From NCBI GenBank assembly GCA_002719775.1, contig PBEP01000002.1:83147-123776 (forward strand): a DNA stretch of 40,630 nt. The letters are read 5' to 3'. The stretch comes from Chloroflexota bacterium. Lineage in GTDB: Bacteria > Chloroflexota > Dehalococcoidia > Lucifugimonadales > Australimonadaceae. Under the pieces are notes generated by a model, which did not search any database, was not told the DNA's origin, and was given only the letters and a program-made list of their open reading frames with translations. The position numbers and the translations under genes were made by a program. Shown one piece after another: positions 28,897-39,211 of the stretch; the first letter of the stretch is position 1, and the number at the start of each line of letters is the position of its first letter.

Positions 28897-29988
28897 ATGA
28901 AAATAACAAGAGTAGCAGCATCAGTTCATGATATCCCGGTCTCTGCACCTCTCCTAACAGAAACTTTCCCTAGACCTCTTGTTTTTGTTCAGGTAGAAAC
29001 AGATGCGGGTATCACAGGCTATGGGATCACGGGTCCAATTCAGCGTTTTGCGGTTGCTGAATTTATTAACCGTGAAGTTGGACCGAAAATAATAGGAAAA
29101 GACCCAACTGAAACAGAAAAAATCTGGCATGAATTGTTTATCGACCTTAATCCAAGAGCTCAGACTGGAACATGGAGTTCAGCAATTAGCGCAATTGATA
29201 TTGCACTATGGGATATCAAAGGTAAATTCTTAAACCAGCCTGTTTGGCGGCTTTTAGGTGGTGCTCAAAAAACAGTACCTGCTTACATAACCTTTGGTTT
29301 GCTTGAATACAGCACTGAACAGTTGGTTCAAGTAGCGAAAATGTTTGTATCTCAAGGTGAAGACAAACTCAAAATGGTAGTAGGGATCAATGGTGCCAAC
29401 GACCCCTTAGAAGATGCCAATCGAGTCATAGCAGTGAGGGAAGCTATAGGTAATAACGTACAGCTTTCAATGGATGCGAATTACTTGTTCAATTTTACCG
29501 ATGCGCTCAAACTAGCAAAAGCAGTCGAAAATTACAATATAGAATGGTTTGAAGAGCCAGTTTATGGCAATGATGCACGCTTATTACATGATCTCAGAAT
29601 GAGAACAAGTGTCCCAATCTCTGCAGGCCAAAATGAAGGTCATCGTTTCAGGTATAGAGAATTATTAGTCAACAGTGCTGTAGATATTTTGCAACCTAAT
29701 GTCGTCTATTGCGGCGGTTTTACTGAAGGAATGAAGGTTGCTGCGATGGCACAAGCCTTCAATTTAGTAATTGCCAATGGCGGAGGGTGGCCACATCACA
29801 ACATGCACTTACATGCAGCTATGGCAAATGGCTGGAGAGTTGAATTCCATTATTTAATGTGGAAAGCCGGTGAAATGATTTTTGAAAATCCCCCTGGTCC
29901 CGATGGTGGAAAGACAACACTTACAGAGGCACCAGGTTTGGGGCTTGAGCCAAGGTTTGATGCTTTGGCAGAATTTCAAGAAGCATAA
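28897..29988 (+). CDS. Enolase-superfamily (mandelate racemase/muconate lactonizing-like) protein
   Basis: DKLKMVVG (KxK), LSMDANYLF, EWFEEP, ISAGQNEGHRFRYRELL, DILQPNVVYCGGFTEGMKVA. Confidence 0.88.
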   Translation: MKITRVAASVHDIPVSAPLLTETFPRPLVFVQVETDAGITGYGITGPIQRFAVAEFINREVGPKIIGKDPTETEKIWHELFIDLNPRAQTGTWSSAISAIDIALWDIKGKFLNQPVWRLLGGAQKTVPAYITFGLLEYSTEQLVQVAKMFVSQGEDKLKMVVGINGANDPLEDANRVIAVREAIGNNVQLSMDANYLFNFTDALKLAKAVENYNIEWFEEPVYGNDARLLHDLRMRTSVPISAGQNEGHRFRYRELLVNSAVDILQPNVVYCGGFTEGMKVAAMAQAFNLVIANGGGWPHHNMHLHAAMANGWRVEFHYLMWKAGEMIFENPPGPDGGKTTLTEAPGLGLEPRFDALAEFQEA

Positions 29989-30911
29989 CCATTCAGCACA
30001 CGAAGAATCAAAACTGGCACTGGTGAAGAATGCATCACGTCGTCGGCTACCTTCCCATAGTTGTATTTTGATTTACCTCCTCTTCCATGTGATGTGATCA
30101 CAATTAACTGAGTTTGCATTTCATCAGCCAGAGAGCATATTTTCGGACCAGGATCTCCATGTTCAATTGTTATACCAAATCTTATATGATTTCCCTCATT
30201 CTTTTTGATCAAATGACTTAAATAGCTAAATTCATTGCCCTGAAATAATGGCCTAAAATCAAAATTAGGGCGCATAAACTTACTGGCGGGTCCATCTTTG
30301 GGTGGACGCACATAAACGATGCCCATTTCCGCATCTTGCTGATTCTCTTTCATTAAAATCTCTACTGCATAATCGAATGCCATTTCAGCATCCTCTGAAC
30401 CATCCAAAGGGACTAGGATCTTTTTGACTTCGAGATTATCGGCTTGGATAACAAAATCACCTCTAACTAACATGACCGACGCATTGGTGCTTTGAATAAC
30501 GTGCTCAGAAACTGGACCAACAAGCCATTTATCGCTACCAGACCATCCATTGCTCGCTAGGATAATCAGGTCTATTTCGTTGGATTTACTAAAGGCAGAA
30601 ATTGCATCAGCAATATGCTTTTTTGATGGCGGACGTCCAGGTTCTGCAGTTTTAATCCCTATTGCTTCTACATGCCAATTTACGTTGCTCTCAATTAAGT
30701 TGAGGTTTATTTTAAAATCACTAATAACTCTACTAAGGTATTGCTCAGCTGTATTTAAATTGGGTTGGTCAGTTGACTCAACTACGGTCAACAGCATGAT
30801 TTCAACATTCCCTTTAGCAGGTAAAACTGGCTCTAGAAACCGTAAAGAAGATTCTGAAGTTAGAGAGCCATCTAAAGCCACTAATATTTTGGAAAAGGGA
30901 GTTTGTATCAA
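29976..30911 (-). CDS. Universal stress protein, tandem UspA domains
   Basis: KILVALDGSLTSESSLRFLEP and KKILVPLDGSEDAEMAFDYAVE; TSHGRGGKSKYNYGKVADDVMHSSPVPVLIL. Confidence 0.88.
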   Translation of the reverse strand: MIQTPFSKILVALDGSLTSESSLRFLEPVLPAKGNVEIMLLTVVESTDQPNLNTAEQYLSRVISDFKINLNLIESNVNWHVEAIGIKTAEPGRPPSKKHIADAISAFSKSNEIDLIILASNGWSGSDKWLVGPVSEHVIQSTNASVMLVRGDFVIQADNLEVKKILVPLDGSEDAEMAFDYAVEILMKENQQDAEMGIVYVRPPKDGPASKFMRPNFDFRPLFQGNEFSYLSHLIKKNEGNHIRFGITIEHGDPGPKICSLADEMQTQLIVITSHGRGGKSKYNYGKVADDVMHSSPVPVLILRVLNGYAS

Positions 30912-31027
30912 TTGTCACTCGCTATAATTAGCTGCTCGAATATTATTATCGAGCATATCACTATGTCCTTACATACGCTGGTAAAGTAAGATAAGTGCGC
31001 TAGCAAATTTGCATCAGGAGCTTCTTT

Positions 31028-32479
31028 ATGACTACCAAGCCTACAACTGCATCTCAGCTTCTTCATCAACACCAAGCTTTTTTAAGTGACCCAGCTTCAG
31101 CTCCTTCTAAAGTTAAGGTTCAAAAAGTTCCTTGGTCTGCTCAACAACAAAAATGGGTAGAGAAAGCTTGGAGTTTTATTGATGCTAAAAAAGCGATTGA
31201 TATAGATGTGAATCTAGTAAATATATACAGTCCAACTGGTTACGAAAAAGAAGTGAATAATTTTGTGGTAGATTACTGGCGAAATCTCGGTATTAATGCA
31301 AACTACCAGCAAATGGACTCACACCAAGGCAACGCTATTGCAACTATTGCTGGGGATGGATCTGGGCCGACTTTGCTCATGAATTGCCCTATTGATACAC
31401 ACTGGACAGGTGATATTACGGAAGATGGCTTTCAATGGGGCGACCCTATGAGGAGAGATAACACAAGGCCAGCCGTCGTAGAAGGTCAAACTATCATAGG
31501 GCTTGGATCACTAAATGATAAAGGAATGGCGACTTCAATTATGATGGCTGTCGAAGCTTTACACAGGGCGAATGTGCCGTTAAAAGGTACTCTTCTAGCT
31601 GCTACACTAGCCGGTGGAGCCCCTGCCCTTTCTCCAGAGAATGAGCCTCGCAAAAATATAGGATTATGCCAAGGTTTAATACATTCACTAACAAACGGTA
31701 TCACTGGAGATTATGCATTATTTCATAAACCGGGATATCACGTATCCTGGGAAGAGCCAGGGATGTGTTATTTCAGGGTAAGAGTAATTGGTGATCCTGA
31801 TTATATGGCCACAGAAAGTCGAGCAGATAATCCTTATGCAACTGGGAATCGTGCGGTCGCTTACAGAGTACTTACAGACACTGCTCGCATCATAATGGAA
31901 CTCGACGCCGCTTCTGCAGAATATCTGAAAATGGCTAAGGCAGGGTCATACAGGCCTGCTATGGCAGCCAATGCTTTAAAGACAGGGTCTCCAAACAAGC
32001 CTAATTGGTCGCCTGCGATTTCCGAAATTTCGCTAGATATTAGACCTGCTCCATGGACTGCTCCTATGGAAGTCAAATATTGGTTTGATGGAATTATGGG
32101 TCGCATCCTTAAAAAGTATCCGGACATGAAGGCTGAATGGAATATGTACGTTGCAATGCCTGGAGGCCGTACCTCACCAGATAGTTGGATCATACAATCA
32201 GCTATACGAGCTGCTCAGGCAATCGAAGGTGATAAAAGCGAAGAGTACGAAGGACAAAGCGCGGGTCAAACCGAAGCTGGCATTTTGCGCACTTGGGGGA
32301 TCCCAACAGCTAGAATTTCAGGGGCACCTCCAAACCCAGAAATGCCAGTGGATTTACAAAAGGGGTTCACTATGTCGGGTGCCTACGCCCCTTACTTAGT
32401 AAGTGCTGCCAAGGTACTAGTACACTCAGCAATTGATACGTTAACTCGTACGCGAGAGGAAACAGGCTTACAGTACTAA
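31028..32479 (+). CDS. M20-family peptidase/deacylase-like protein with divergent metal site
   Basis: M20-like topology: TLLMNCPIDTHWTGD, IIGLGSLNDKGMATSIMMAVEAL, EISLDIRPAP, GQTEAGILRTWGIPT. Confidence 0.72.
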   Translation: MTTKPTTASQLLHQHQAFLSDPASAPSKVKVQKVPWSAQQQKWVEKAWSFIDAKKAIDIDVNLVNIYSPTGYEKEVNNFVVDYWRNLGINANYQQMDSHQGNAIATIAGDGSGPTLLMNCPIDTHWTGDITEDGFQWGDPMRRDNTRPAVVEGQTIIGLGSLNDKGMATSIMMAVEALHRANVPLKGTLLAATLAGGAPALSPENEPRKNIGLCQGLIHSLTNGITGDYALFHKPGYHVSWEEPGMCYFRVRVIGDPDYMATESRADNPYATGNRAVAYRVLTDTARIIMELDAASAEYLKMAKAGSYRPAMAANALKTGSPNKPNWSPAISEISLDIRPAPWTAPMEVKYWFDGIMGRILKKYPDMKAEWNMYVAMPGGRTSPDSWIIQSAIRAAQAIEGDKSEEYEGQSAGQTEAGILRTWGIPTARISGAPPNPEMPVDLQKGFTMSGAYAPYLVSAAKVLVHSAIDTLTRTREETGLQY

Positions 32480-33045
32480 CTTTTCTGCCGTTTATATTTG
32501 CTTACCTGATCTTGATATTCAGGTGGAGGCTCTAATAATCTAGGTTGCTCTGTAAATAAACCTATGATCAGCATCAGTTGCCAAGATCTAAAGATTTGAT
32601 TGAGCAGAACCAGGCAAATAAAAACAACCACTAATCCTGCGAACCATTGGCCATCAGAGAATGTGCGGAAAAGCGATAGCCACACAACACCAGGAAGGCT
32701 GATGATTCCTACTATAATTGATGTTAATAATTGCGGAAAATCTTCCGACTTTTCATTTCTAAGTACCCAAGACATCAGCAAAAATAAACCAGCCATAACA
32801 AAATAAGTCCCTACCAGCCAAAAACCACCATATCTATCTTCATCAAGTAAAGCCCCCCATATGCCCCAGGGTAAAGCGAAAAGCATTAAGAAAAATGCAG
32901 CTCCCCACCATTGAGCAATTGTTTGTGGCCAATTAACTATATCTGTGCTAAGACCAAGAAAGCCCAAACCCCGAGGCCCTTGATAATCAGGATCACGATT
33001 CATTCCTTGACCAGTTGGGAATTTCACTATATTCACCTCTAACAT
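32476..33045 (-). CDS. Hypothetical multi-pass membrane protein
   Basis: Several hydrophobic helices; no recognised motif. Confidence 0.6.
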   Translation of the reverse strand: MLEVNIVKFPTGQGMNRDPDYQGPRGLGFLGLSTDIVNWPQTIAQWWGAAFFLMLFALPWGIWGALLDEDRYGGFWLVGTYFVMAGLFLLMSWVLRNEKSEDFPQLLTSIIVGIISLPGVVWLSLFRTFSDGQWFAGLVVVFICLVLLNQIFRSWQLMLIIGLFTEQPRLLEPPPEYQDQVSKYKRQKS

Positions 33046-33142
33046 AGTACGGATTAATTTTTAGATGGCATTGACCTTAAGAATCTGCAAGTGTAGCCTG
33101 AATTCACGCATAAGCGTTAATTTAATTCGGAGATATGCCTGC

Positions 33143-34024
33143 ATGCCATTTAAACACGATACCACCGGTAAGACCCAGACTGGAAGACTTACATACGAAA
33201 ATACAGAGAAGTATATAGAAATTGACGGGATAAACATTCATTACCACGAAGCTGGAGAAGAACATCCTGACACTATAGTTTTCCTGCATGGAGGCGGTTT
33301 AGGAGCGAGTGGCTGGTTTAATTTTTACCTTAACATCGAACCATTTTCAGAGCATTTCAGAACTATTTTGATAGATATGCCAAACTTTGGAAAATCAGAC
33401 GTACATATACATACAGAAATTGACGCAACTACACTTGACTGTAATATTCTAAGCTCTTTCCTTAAAAAGAAAGGAATTGAAAAGGCAAGCTTGATGGGAA
33501 ATTCTAAAGGAGGGGGTGACGCTATCCAATTTTCCGTCACGCATAATGACCAGCTTGATCTTTTAGCGCTAATGGGTGCAAGGACAGGACCTTCATTGTT
33601 TGATCCTTTACCTCATGAAGGTACTCATTTGTTGGGTGACATACTTAAGAATCCCACTATTGAACAAGTTGAACGTGTGCTCCATTTATTTGTTTATGAT
33701 GATTCCGCTGTCACAGAAAGTTTCGTTGATATGAGATGGAAATCTGTACAAGCTAGCGAAGAGCACCGTAAAGCACGTTTAGCAAGCAAAACAGGGGGAA
33801 CTAACTGGACTGGAAGATTGCATGAAGTAACCCAGCCAACCTTGGTTCTATTTGGAGCATACGACCGTTTTGCTGCTTTAGATAGTAGCGTCTCTCTGAT
33901 GCGCCACTACCCTAACTCTGAACTTCATGTATTTAGAAATGGCGGACACTGGGTTCAATGGGAAAACGCTGATGAATTTAATGGGGTAGTCCTTGAATGG
34001 GCACTTCGCCAAAAGTCCCTATAG
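33143..34024 (+). CDS. Alpha/beta hydrolase (meta-cleavage-product hydrolase-like)
   Basis: FLHGGGLGASGW, MGNSKGGG nucleophile elbow, GAYDRFAALDSS acid, NGGHWVQWENADEFN His. Start chosen at MPFKHD (ORF opens at 33065). Confidence 0.88.
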   Translation: MPFKHDTTGKTQTGRLTYENTEKYIEIDGINIHYHEAGEEHPDTIVFLHGGGLGASGWFNFYLNIEPFSEHFRTILIDMPNFGKSDVHIHTEIDATTLDCNILSSFLKKKGIEKASLMGNSKGGGDAIQFSVTHNDQLDLLALMGARTGPSLFDPLPHEGTHLLGDILKNPTIEQVERVLHLFVYDDSAVTESFVDMRWKSVQASEEHRKARLASKTGGTNWTGRLHEVTQPTLVLFGAYDRFAALDSSVSLMRHYPNSELHVFRNGGHWVQWENADEFNGVVLEWALRQKSL

Positions 34025-34035
34025 TTATTAATCAC

Positions 34036-34078
34036 AATGAAGACCCCAAAGAGGCACATTGGGGTCTTCATTGATTTT
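34036..34078. terminator. Rho-independent (bidirectional) terminator between convergent genes
   Basis: AATGAAGACCCCAA-AGAGGCACA-TTGGGGTCTTCATT, 14-bp stem followed by GATTTTT. Confidence 0.85.
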
Positions 34079-34081
34079 TAC

Positions 34082-35344
34082 CTAAGGGCTTTCCAGAGGG
34101 TAATTATTCTTAGTTTTTGCAAAATTATCACGCTTTTGAACGACGTGAGCATTCCTTGAAACTAACATTCGCCATTGGATTATAGTGTAATCCGCTTTGT
34201 ATAATCGTTCTCTGTGCCAAAAGTCTTCATTTTGGTAGACATGCTGCATAGCTTCTCGACCAAAAGAATCAAAATTATTAAATCCGGGTGGTTCCATAGG
34301 TCTGGCTGTACCTGGATCTACCCATATATCCCTAGCAAGGTAATCTTCATGTGCACGAAGGAAATCTTCTTTTTCCTGCTCAGTATTCGCTATAGCGCCC
34401 TGTAAAATCGTATACATATGGCTTTCTTCATCTATGGGCACGTACCATTCCCAATGAAATAATCCAGGCTTTGGGAAATGTGGAACGTCTAAACCACAAG
34501 GTAAAAACGGTCCAAAATCAGGGGGGTAAATCGCCCCTTCTGTAGGAGGAGGGTTATCAGGATCAACCTGATTCATATATACCTTTACTCCTTCAACTTC
34601 CCCAACCCAAGCATTGATACTACTATTCACATGCATACCAATAGGGTCACCTGGTTTTTCAAGTATCCTGATATCTTCTTTAGTTTTATTTACAGTTCCC
34701 AAAGGTACTGCCGCTCCATAACGCCATGCTGATGCCCAGTTACGATGTCCGTATAAATGACCAGTATCAAACCCATTTTCAATCGCAATTCTCCAATTGG
34801 AATTGATCTTGTATCGTGTGGTCGGCCTTATTATCAAATTTTCCGTATTCCAGAGTGAAGGTAGAACATCTTCACGTAATGGCCTTGGCTCACCGTCACC
34901 TATGTATACCCAAACACACCCGAATTTCTCTTCTACTGGATATGCTTTGACAGCTAATTTACCAACTAATGCACTGTTGTTTTCTGTAAGAACTGCAACC
35001 AAATTGCCATCTCTGACATCAAATGTAAAACCATGGATAGGGCATGTAACGGTGTTAGGGGTATAGCACTCTACTCTCGAAGAAAATGCGGCACCTCTAT
35101 GAGGGCACCTGTCTTCTACTGCATATACTTGTCCTTTTACTCGCTTAAAATAAATCCTCTCTCCTAAAAGCATCTCTGGGCGCGTTTGACCCTCGTCCAA
35201 CTGTTCAGAGAAAAATGCAACGTACCAATGATTTCTCAGGCCTAACTCAGCATCAAGGTAATGCTCCCAAGGCCTTTCCCTCTGATCAGTTTCAACTTGC
35301 TCAAAAATCACGTCTTGGCGTTCTGCTTGTCGAACCATCCCCAA
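34082..35344 (-). CDS. Rieske [2Fe-2S] aromatic ring-hydroxylating oxygenase alpha subunit
   Basis: CPHRGAAFSSRVECYTPNTVTCPIHGFTFD Rieske ligands; ENGFDTGHLYGH mononuclear Fe motif. Confidence 0.9.
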   Translation of the reverse strand: MGMVRQAERQDVIFEQVETDQRERPWEHYLDAELGLRNHWYVAFFSEQLDEGQTRPEMLLGERIYFKRVKGQVYAVEDRCPHRGAAFSSRVECYTPNTVTCPIHGFTFDVRDGNLVAVLTENNSALVGKLAVKAYPVEEKFGCVWVYIGDGEPRPLREDVLPSLWNTENLIIRPTTRYKINSNWRIAIENGFDTGHLYGHRNWASAWRYGAAVPLGTVNKTKEDIRILEKPGDPIGMHVNSSINAWVGEVEGVKVYMNQVDPDNPPPTEGAIYPPDFGPFLPCGLDVPHFPKPGLFHWEWYVPIDEESHMYTILQGAIANTEQEKEDFLRAHEDYLARDIWVDPGTARPMEPPGFNNFDSFGREAMQHVYQNEDFWHRERLYKADYTIIQWRMLVSRNAHVVQKRDNFAKTKNNYPLESP

Positions 35345-35380
35345 CTCCTTTTATCCTGTTTTGCAAACGAAAGTAAAAGC

Positions 35381-36769
35381 TTAAGAACCTAGATCACTAG
35401 TGTCCATAGCTCCAATTTCTGAAACATCAGATGAATTTCCTTTGAAAGCCAATTCAAGATCTGCGGTGTGCTCAATTCCAATTGATCTCCATTCATCAAC
35501 TTGACCCCTTGCCTGACGCTCTACCATCTTCCTCCATCCAGTAATAGATGCATCAGTCTTCATTAGCCTCTCTGATTTCATATTTGCTGTCATCGCAGCC
35601 ACCATTGACCCGTCTTGGCTATTAAATCGCCATTCCCCTATCCAGCGATGCCATAACAAATATTTCAATTTAAAAATCAACTTATTTATTGGATTTTTTG
35701 TGAATCGCACAGAATATTGATGGTACAACTCATGCTCAGCATCAATTGCAACATGAAATTCATAACTAACCACCATTGGGTATGGCCAGCCAATTGGGCG
35801 GAAAATGCAGGGAAGTCTACTCTGCCCTGGTCGTGCATCTTCTGGAATATTCCCAATCGCATGCTTATTCCTAGCAACCATAGTTCTCATGTCTTTTTCT
35901 CTTTCTTTTCTCCACCATCTTTTCCTAGGCCAAACTCCTAAACCTGGGAAGTATGCAAAAGTTTGACTCCAGTCAACTCTTCTGAAAATCCACTTCTTAT
36001 CTTTAGTTTCTACTATTTTTACATCGGTCCAAGCTGGAGACTGACGCCATCTGCCTTGAATAGAGTCTTTGTGAAGAAACCGAGCGTGCCCTTCATCAAT
36101 CGCATTTTCTACTCCATATCGCCAGTTTCCGTAACGTGAATGAATCCAGCCCATTATTACCGCGTCTTCTCGCAACATCTCTTCAGGTATATCGTCTTCA
36201 ACCGGAACCATTGGATCTCCCGCTCCCATCCATACCCAAACTAACCCTGCTCTTTCTTCAACAGGGTATGATTTGATAGAAGCCACAGATCGATGTGCCA
36301 TCGCAGAATCAGGGCCGTCAGGCAAGGCAGCCAACAATTCACCAGTAGCAAGATCAAAAGTCCATCCATGGTAAATACAGCTTATGGTACCTTCAAATTC
36401 AAATTTCCCTTGGTGTAAAGGTATACCACGATGGGGACAGCGATTCTCTACCGCATATGCTCTACCTTGGCGGCGAACAAACATCACATTCTGGCCTAGA
36501 AGTGTATAAGGCTTAGGTCTCTTGCCTAACTGAACAGAAAACATTACTGGGTACCAATAATTTGGAAGCCCTAATGCGGCCTGCTCATACGTTGGGCCAA
36601 AGGCTAATCCAGTTCTACGTTTCGAAGACAAATCAGATTGAGCCACATCTTGATCTCGTGAATCCACCTGCTCAGGGCCTTGATTGCGAACCTCAGAAGC
36701 CTTGTTGTTAGTATATGGAGTCACGCCTTCGTCGTATTCTCTTTTAAGTTCTTCCTGTGAATCGCTCAT
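35381..36769 (-). CDS. Rieske [2Fe-2S] oxygenase alpha subunit (second, divergent paralog)
   Basis: CPHRGIPLHQGKFEFEGTISCIYHGWTFD; ENAIDEGHARFLHKDS mononuclear Fe motif. Start at MSDSQEE after GGAG RBS. Confidence 0.9.
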   Translation of the reverse strand: MSDSQEELKREYDEGVTPYTNNKASEVRNQGPEQVDSRDQDVAQSDLSSKRRTGLAFGPTYEQAALGLPNYWYPVMFSVQLGKRPKPYTLLGQNVMFVRRQGRAYAVENRCPHRGIPLHQGKFEFEGTISCIYHGWTFDLATGELLAALPDGPDSAMAHRSVASIKSYPVEERAGLVWVWMGAGDPMVPVEDDIPEEMLREDAVIMGWIHSRYGNWRYGVENAIDEGHARFLHKDSIQGRWRQSPAWTDVKIVETKDKKWIFRRVDWSQTFAYFPGLGVWPRKRWWRKEREKDMRTMVARNKHAIGNIPEDARPGQSRLPCIFRPIGWPYPMVVSYEFHVAIDAEHELYHQYSVRFTKNPINKLIFKLKYLLWHRWIGEWRFNSQDGSMVAAMTANMKSERLMKTDASITGWRKMVERQARGQVDEWRSIGIEHTADLELAFKGNSSDVSEIGAMDTSDLGS

Positions 36770-36833
36770 TAAAATTCTCCAACGCATAGTCATGGACAGT
36801 CTAACTCAGAAGCTCTGGCTATACACCATTATA

Positions 36834-37085
36834 TTATTCACCCTGAAACCACTTAATTCCACTCAAAATAAACGAAAACAAAGCCCCGAATAAAGCAGTG
36901 CAAATAATTACGATGAAAGTGGTATTGAAAGTGGCTCGCATATCATCCCCACCTATCATTACTTCAAAAGCTTTCCGCATACCTAAAGGGCTATAGACGA
37001 CTAACCACCAAATGAACAACATGACTAAACACATTGCGACTAGAACTAAAGCCAAGGTAGCTAAAGACCTAGAACTTTTAATCAT
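36834..37085 (-). CDS. Small two-TM membrane protein downstream of TRAP permease
   Basis: 83 aa, two hydrophobic helices, 20 nt downstream of the TRAP stop codon on same strand. Confidence 0.65.
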   Translation of the reverse strand: MIKSSRSLATLALVLVAMCLVMLFIWWLVVYSPLGMRKAFEVMIGGDDMRATFNTTFIVIICTALFGALFSFILSGIKWFQGE

Positions 37086-37105
37086 CTTTATTCACACCTT
37101 TTAGA

Positions 37106-39145
37106 TTAGGTTTTGGAAGGTTCCGCAACTTCAATAGGGCTTACTGGTTTAGAGACCGATCCCTTTGTAATAAACAAGAATACAGCCGATACTAAGACTA
37201 TAGCTATCGAAATTATTAACAAAGGTGGATTTTCATCATCCGGTAATAATGCAATAACCAACAAACCAAAGTTAGCGTACATGATAGCTTTCATCCAATT
37301 CGGCATTGTCCGCATCAGCCATCCCCCCGTTGCAGACTGGACACCTATCATGACCACGGCAGCTGAGCCAATGACTAACCAAGTTAGAGCAGGCCCACTA
37401 TCCCCTTGCAGCAAAAGCTCAGGCGCAAGAGCAAACAATATTGGGTATACCCATAATGGCCATGAAACCTTAGCTGTGACAACGGAAGTAGGCCAATATG
37501 TTGTATTTGCTATAGCAGCCGCAACTAAACAGCTTGCTGCTACTGGCAAAGTAATCGATCCCAATGCACCCATATAGAACGCTACATAATGAGTAGCAAT
37601 TGTTGGTACACCCATTCGCTCAAGAACTGGTGCGAATGTAACAATCATAATGAAATAAACTGGCAATGCAGGGAGCGGGCCACCAAGAATCACACCAGCA
37701 ATCACCATCAAAGCAGCGGCAAAAACAAGGTAACCGCCTGAGACAGTTTCAATAACGTCTCCAAGGCGACCTCCCAGCCCAGTAAATACAAGGGTATCTG
37801 CGATCAAAGCAACAATTACGATAATAATCGTAATTGAACTCGCGTACATTGCAGCATTCCGAAATGCATTTAACCAAGTCTTAACACTTGTTTCAACTCG
37901 AAGCACAAGCGCCAAAACGATAGTAATGAGGAATGCGAAGAAAGCAGCGCTTTTAAGAGTATATGCCTGAACCACCAAGTACACTATCAAAGTTACAGGG
38001 ACAATCATGATAATTGATGAGCGGATGTAAAGCCAGGCTAATGCAAATCCCTCTTGATTTATATTGGCAGGCGTAGGAATCGGTTTGATTCTATAGTGAT
38101 GGGTCTGGGCGTGGGTCATGATCCAAGTACCCACTGCCAAGAACCATAGTGCGGCAGGAACAAGCGACATTATGATTACTTCAAGGTAGGACACTCCCAA
38201 TAAGTCGGACATGATAAAAGCTACGGCACCCAAAATCGGAGGCGTAATAGATGAAGCATTCGAGGCCATTGCCTCAACAGAGCCAGCCTCTTCAGGAGTA
38301 TACCCAGCACTCTTCATAGCAGGGATAGTTACAGGGCCAGTAATTGCAACATTGCTTGCACCACCACCCACAAATGAACCAGTAAGCGCACTAGAAACAA
38401 GAGATCCTATGGCAGGCCCCCCTGAGACTCCGTGTGAAAGTCGCCGGGCCAAAGCCATTAACGCTTTCCCACCACCAAGTTCACCAAGTAGCAAGCCCCA
38501 GAAAACGAGCATCCAGAGAAAACGCGCAGCTAATTCAGTAATATCTCGAATCCCTCTTTGCACCTCTCTGGTAAGAATGATGTGCGTATCAAGAGAGGGG
38601 CCTTTCAGAGGGCCAGGAAGCAGATCAGCAACGAACAAGTACGCAATAAATATTAAGCCAAGTCCCGGAAAAACAGGTCCCCAATAAAGCCAAGACACAT
38701 AAAAAGTAACAACCAACATTGATAGGCCAATTACCAAATCTGCAGTAGTACCGTAAGAAGGCCTGAACAATAAGTCGAGGGAGTTAGTAGCAAAGTACCA
38801 CCCAAATACTGCATATATAGCAGCAAAAATACCCCCAATAACCCAAGCGGGGATCGTCATTTTCTGCTTCTTAATAAACCACATTGCAACAACCATGCCA
38901 GAAGCCGAAACATGAGCTGCTGAATAACCGGATCCTGCTGGATCCCAAGAGTCCCATAACTTAAGATCGATAAATGGGATAGTTACTGAAAACTGAGCAA
39001 AATAAACGATCATTGCAATCGTAAGTGCAGCCCAAAATAACTTATCAAGAATTTTTTCAGCTCTTGTAACTGGAGAAAGGTCCGGAGTACCCATATCCGA
39101 CATAGTCTGGCTAGGGTGTTGATCAGATAGGGCTTCTTCAGCCAT
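37106..39145 (-). CDS. TAXI-type TRAP transporter fused permease (4TM/12TM)
   Basis: GGASNVAITGPVTIPAMKSAGYTPEEAGSVEAMASNASSITPPILGAVAFIMSDLLGVSY; many TM helices. Start chosen at MAEEAL. Confidence 0.92.
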   Translation of the reverse strand: MAEEALSDQHPSQTMSDMGTPDLSPVTRAEKILDKLFWAALTIAMIVYFAQFSVTIPFIDLKLWDSWDPAGSGYSAAHVSASGMVVAMWFIKKQKMTIPAWVIGGIFAAIYAVFGWYFATNSLDLLFRPSYGTTADLVIGLSMLVVTFYVSWLYWGPVFPGLGLIFIAYLFVADLLPGPLKGPSLDTHIILTREVQRGIRDITELAARFLWMLVFWGLLLGELGGGKALMALARRLSHGVSGGPAIGSLVSSALTGSFVGGGASNVAITGPVTIPAMKSAGYTPEEAGSVEAMASNASSITPPILGAVAFIMSDLLGVSYLEVIIMSLVPAALWFLAVGTWIMTHAQTHHYRIKPIPTPANINQEGFALAWLYIRSSIIMIVPVTLIVYLVVQAYTLKSAAFFAFLITIVLALVLRVETSVKTWLNAFRNAAMYASSITIIIVIVALIADTLVFTGLGGRLGDVIETVSGGYLVFAAALMVIAGVILGGPLPALPVYFIMIVTFAPVLERMGVPTIATHYVAFYMGALGSITLPVAASCLVAAAIANTTYWPTSVVTAKVSWPLWVYPILFALAPELLLQGDSGPALTWLVIGSAAVVMIGVQSATGGWLMRTMPNWMKAIMYANFGLLVIALLPDDENPPLLIISIAIVLVSAVFLFITKGSVSKPVSPIEVAEPSKT

Positions 39146-39211
39146 AGTTGGTTCCTCTCTCTTTGGCATAGCCTTTAATCAACAAGGCTTTGCTTAGTGC
39201 AGCAATTAATC

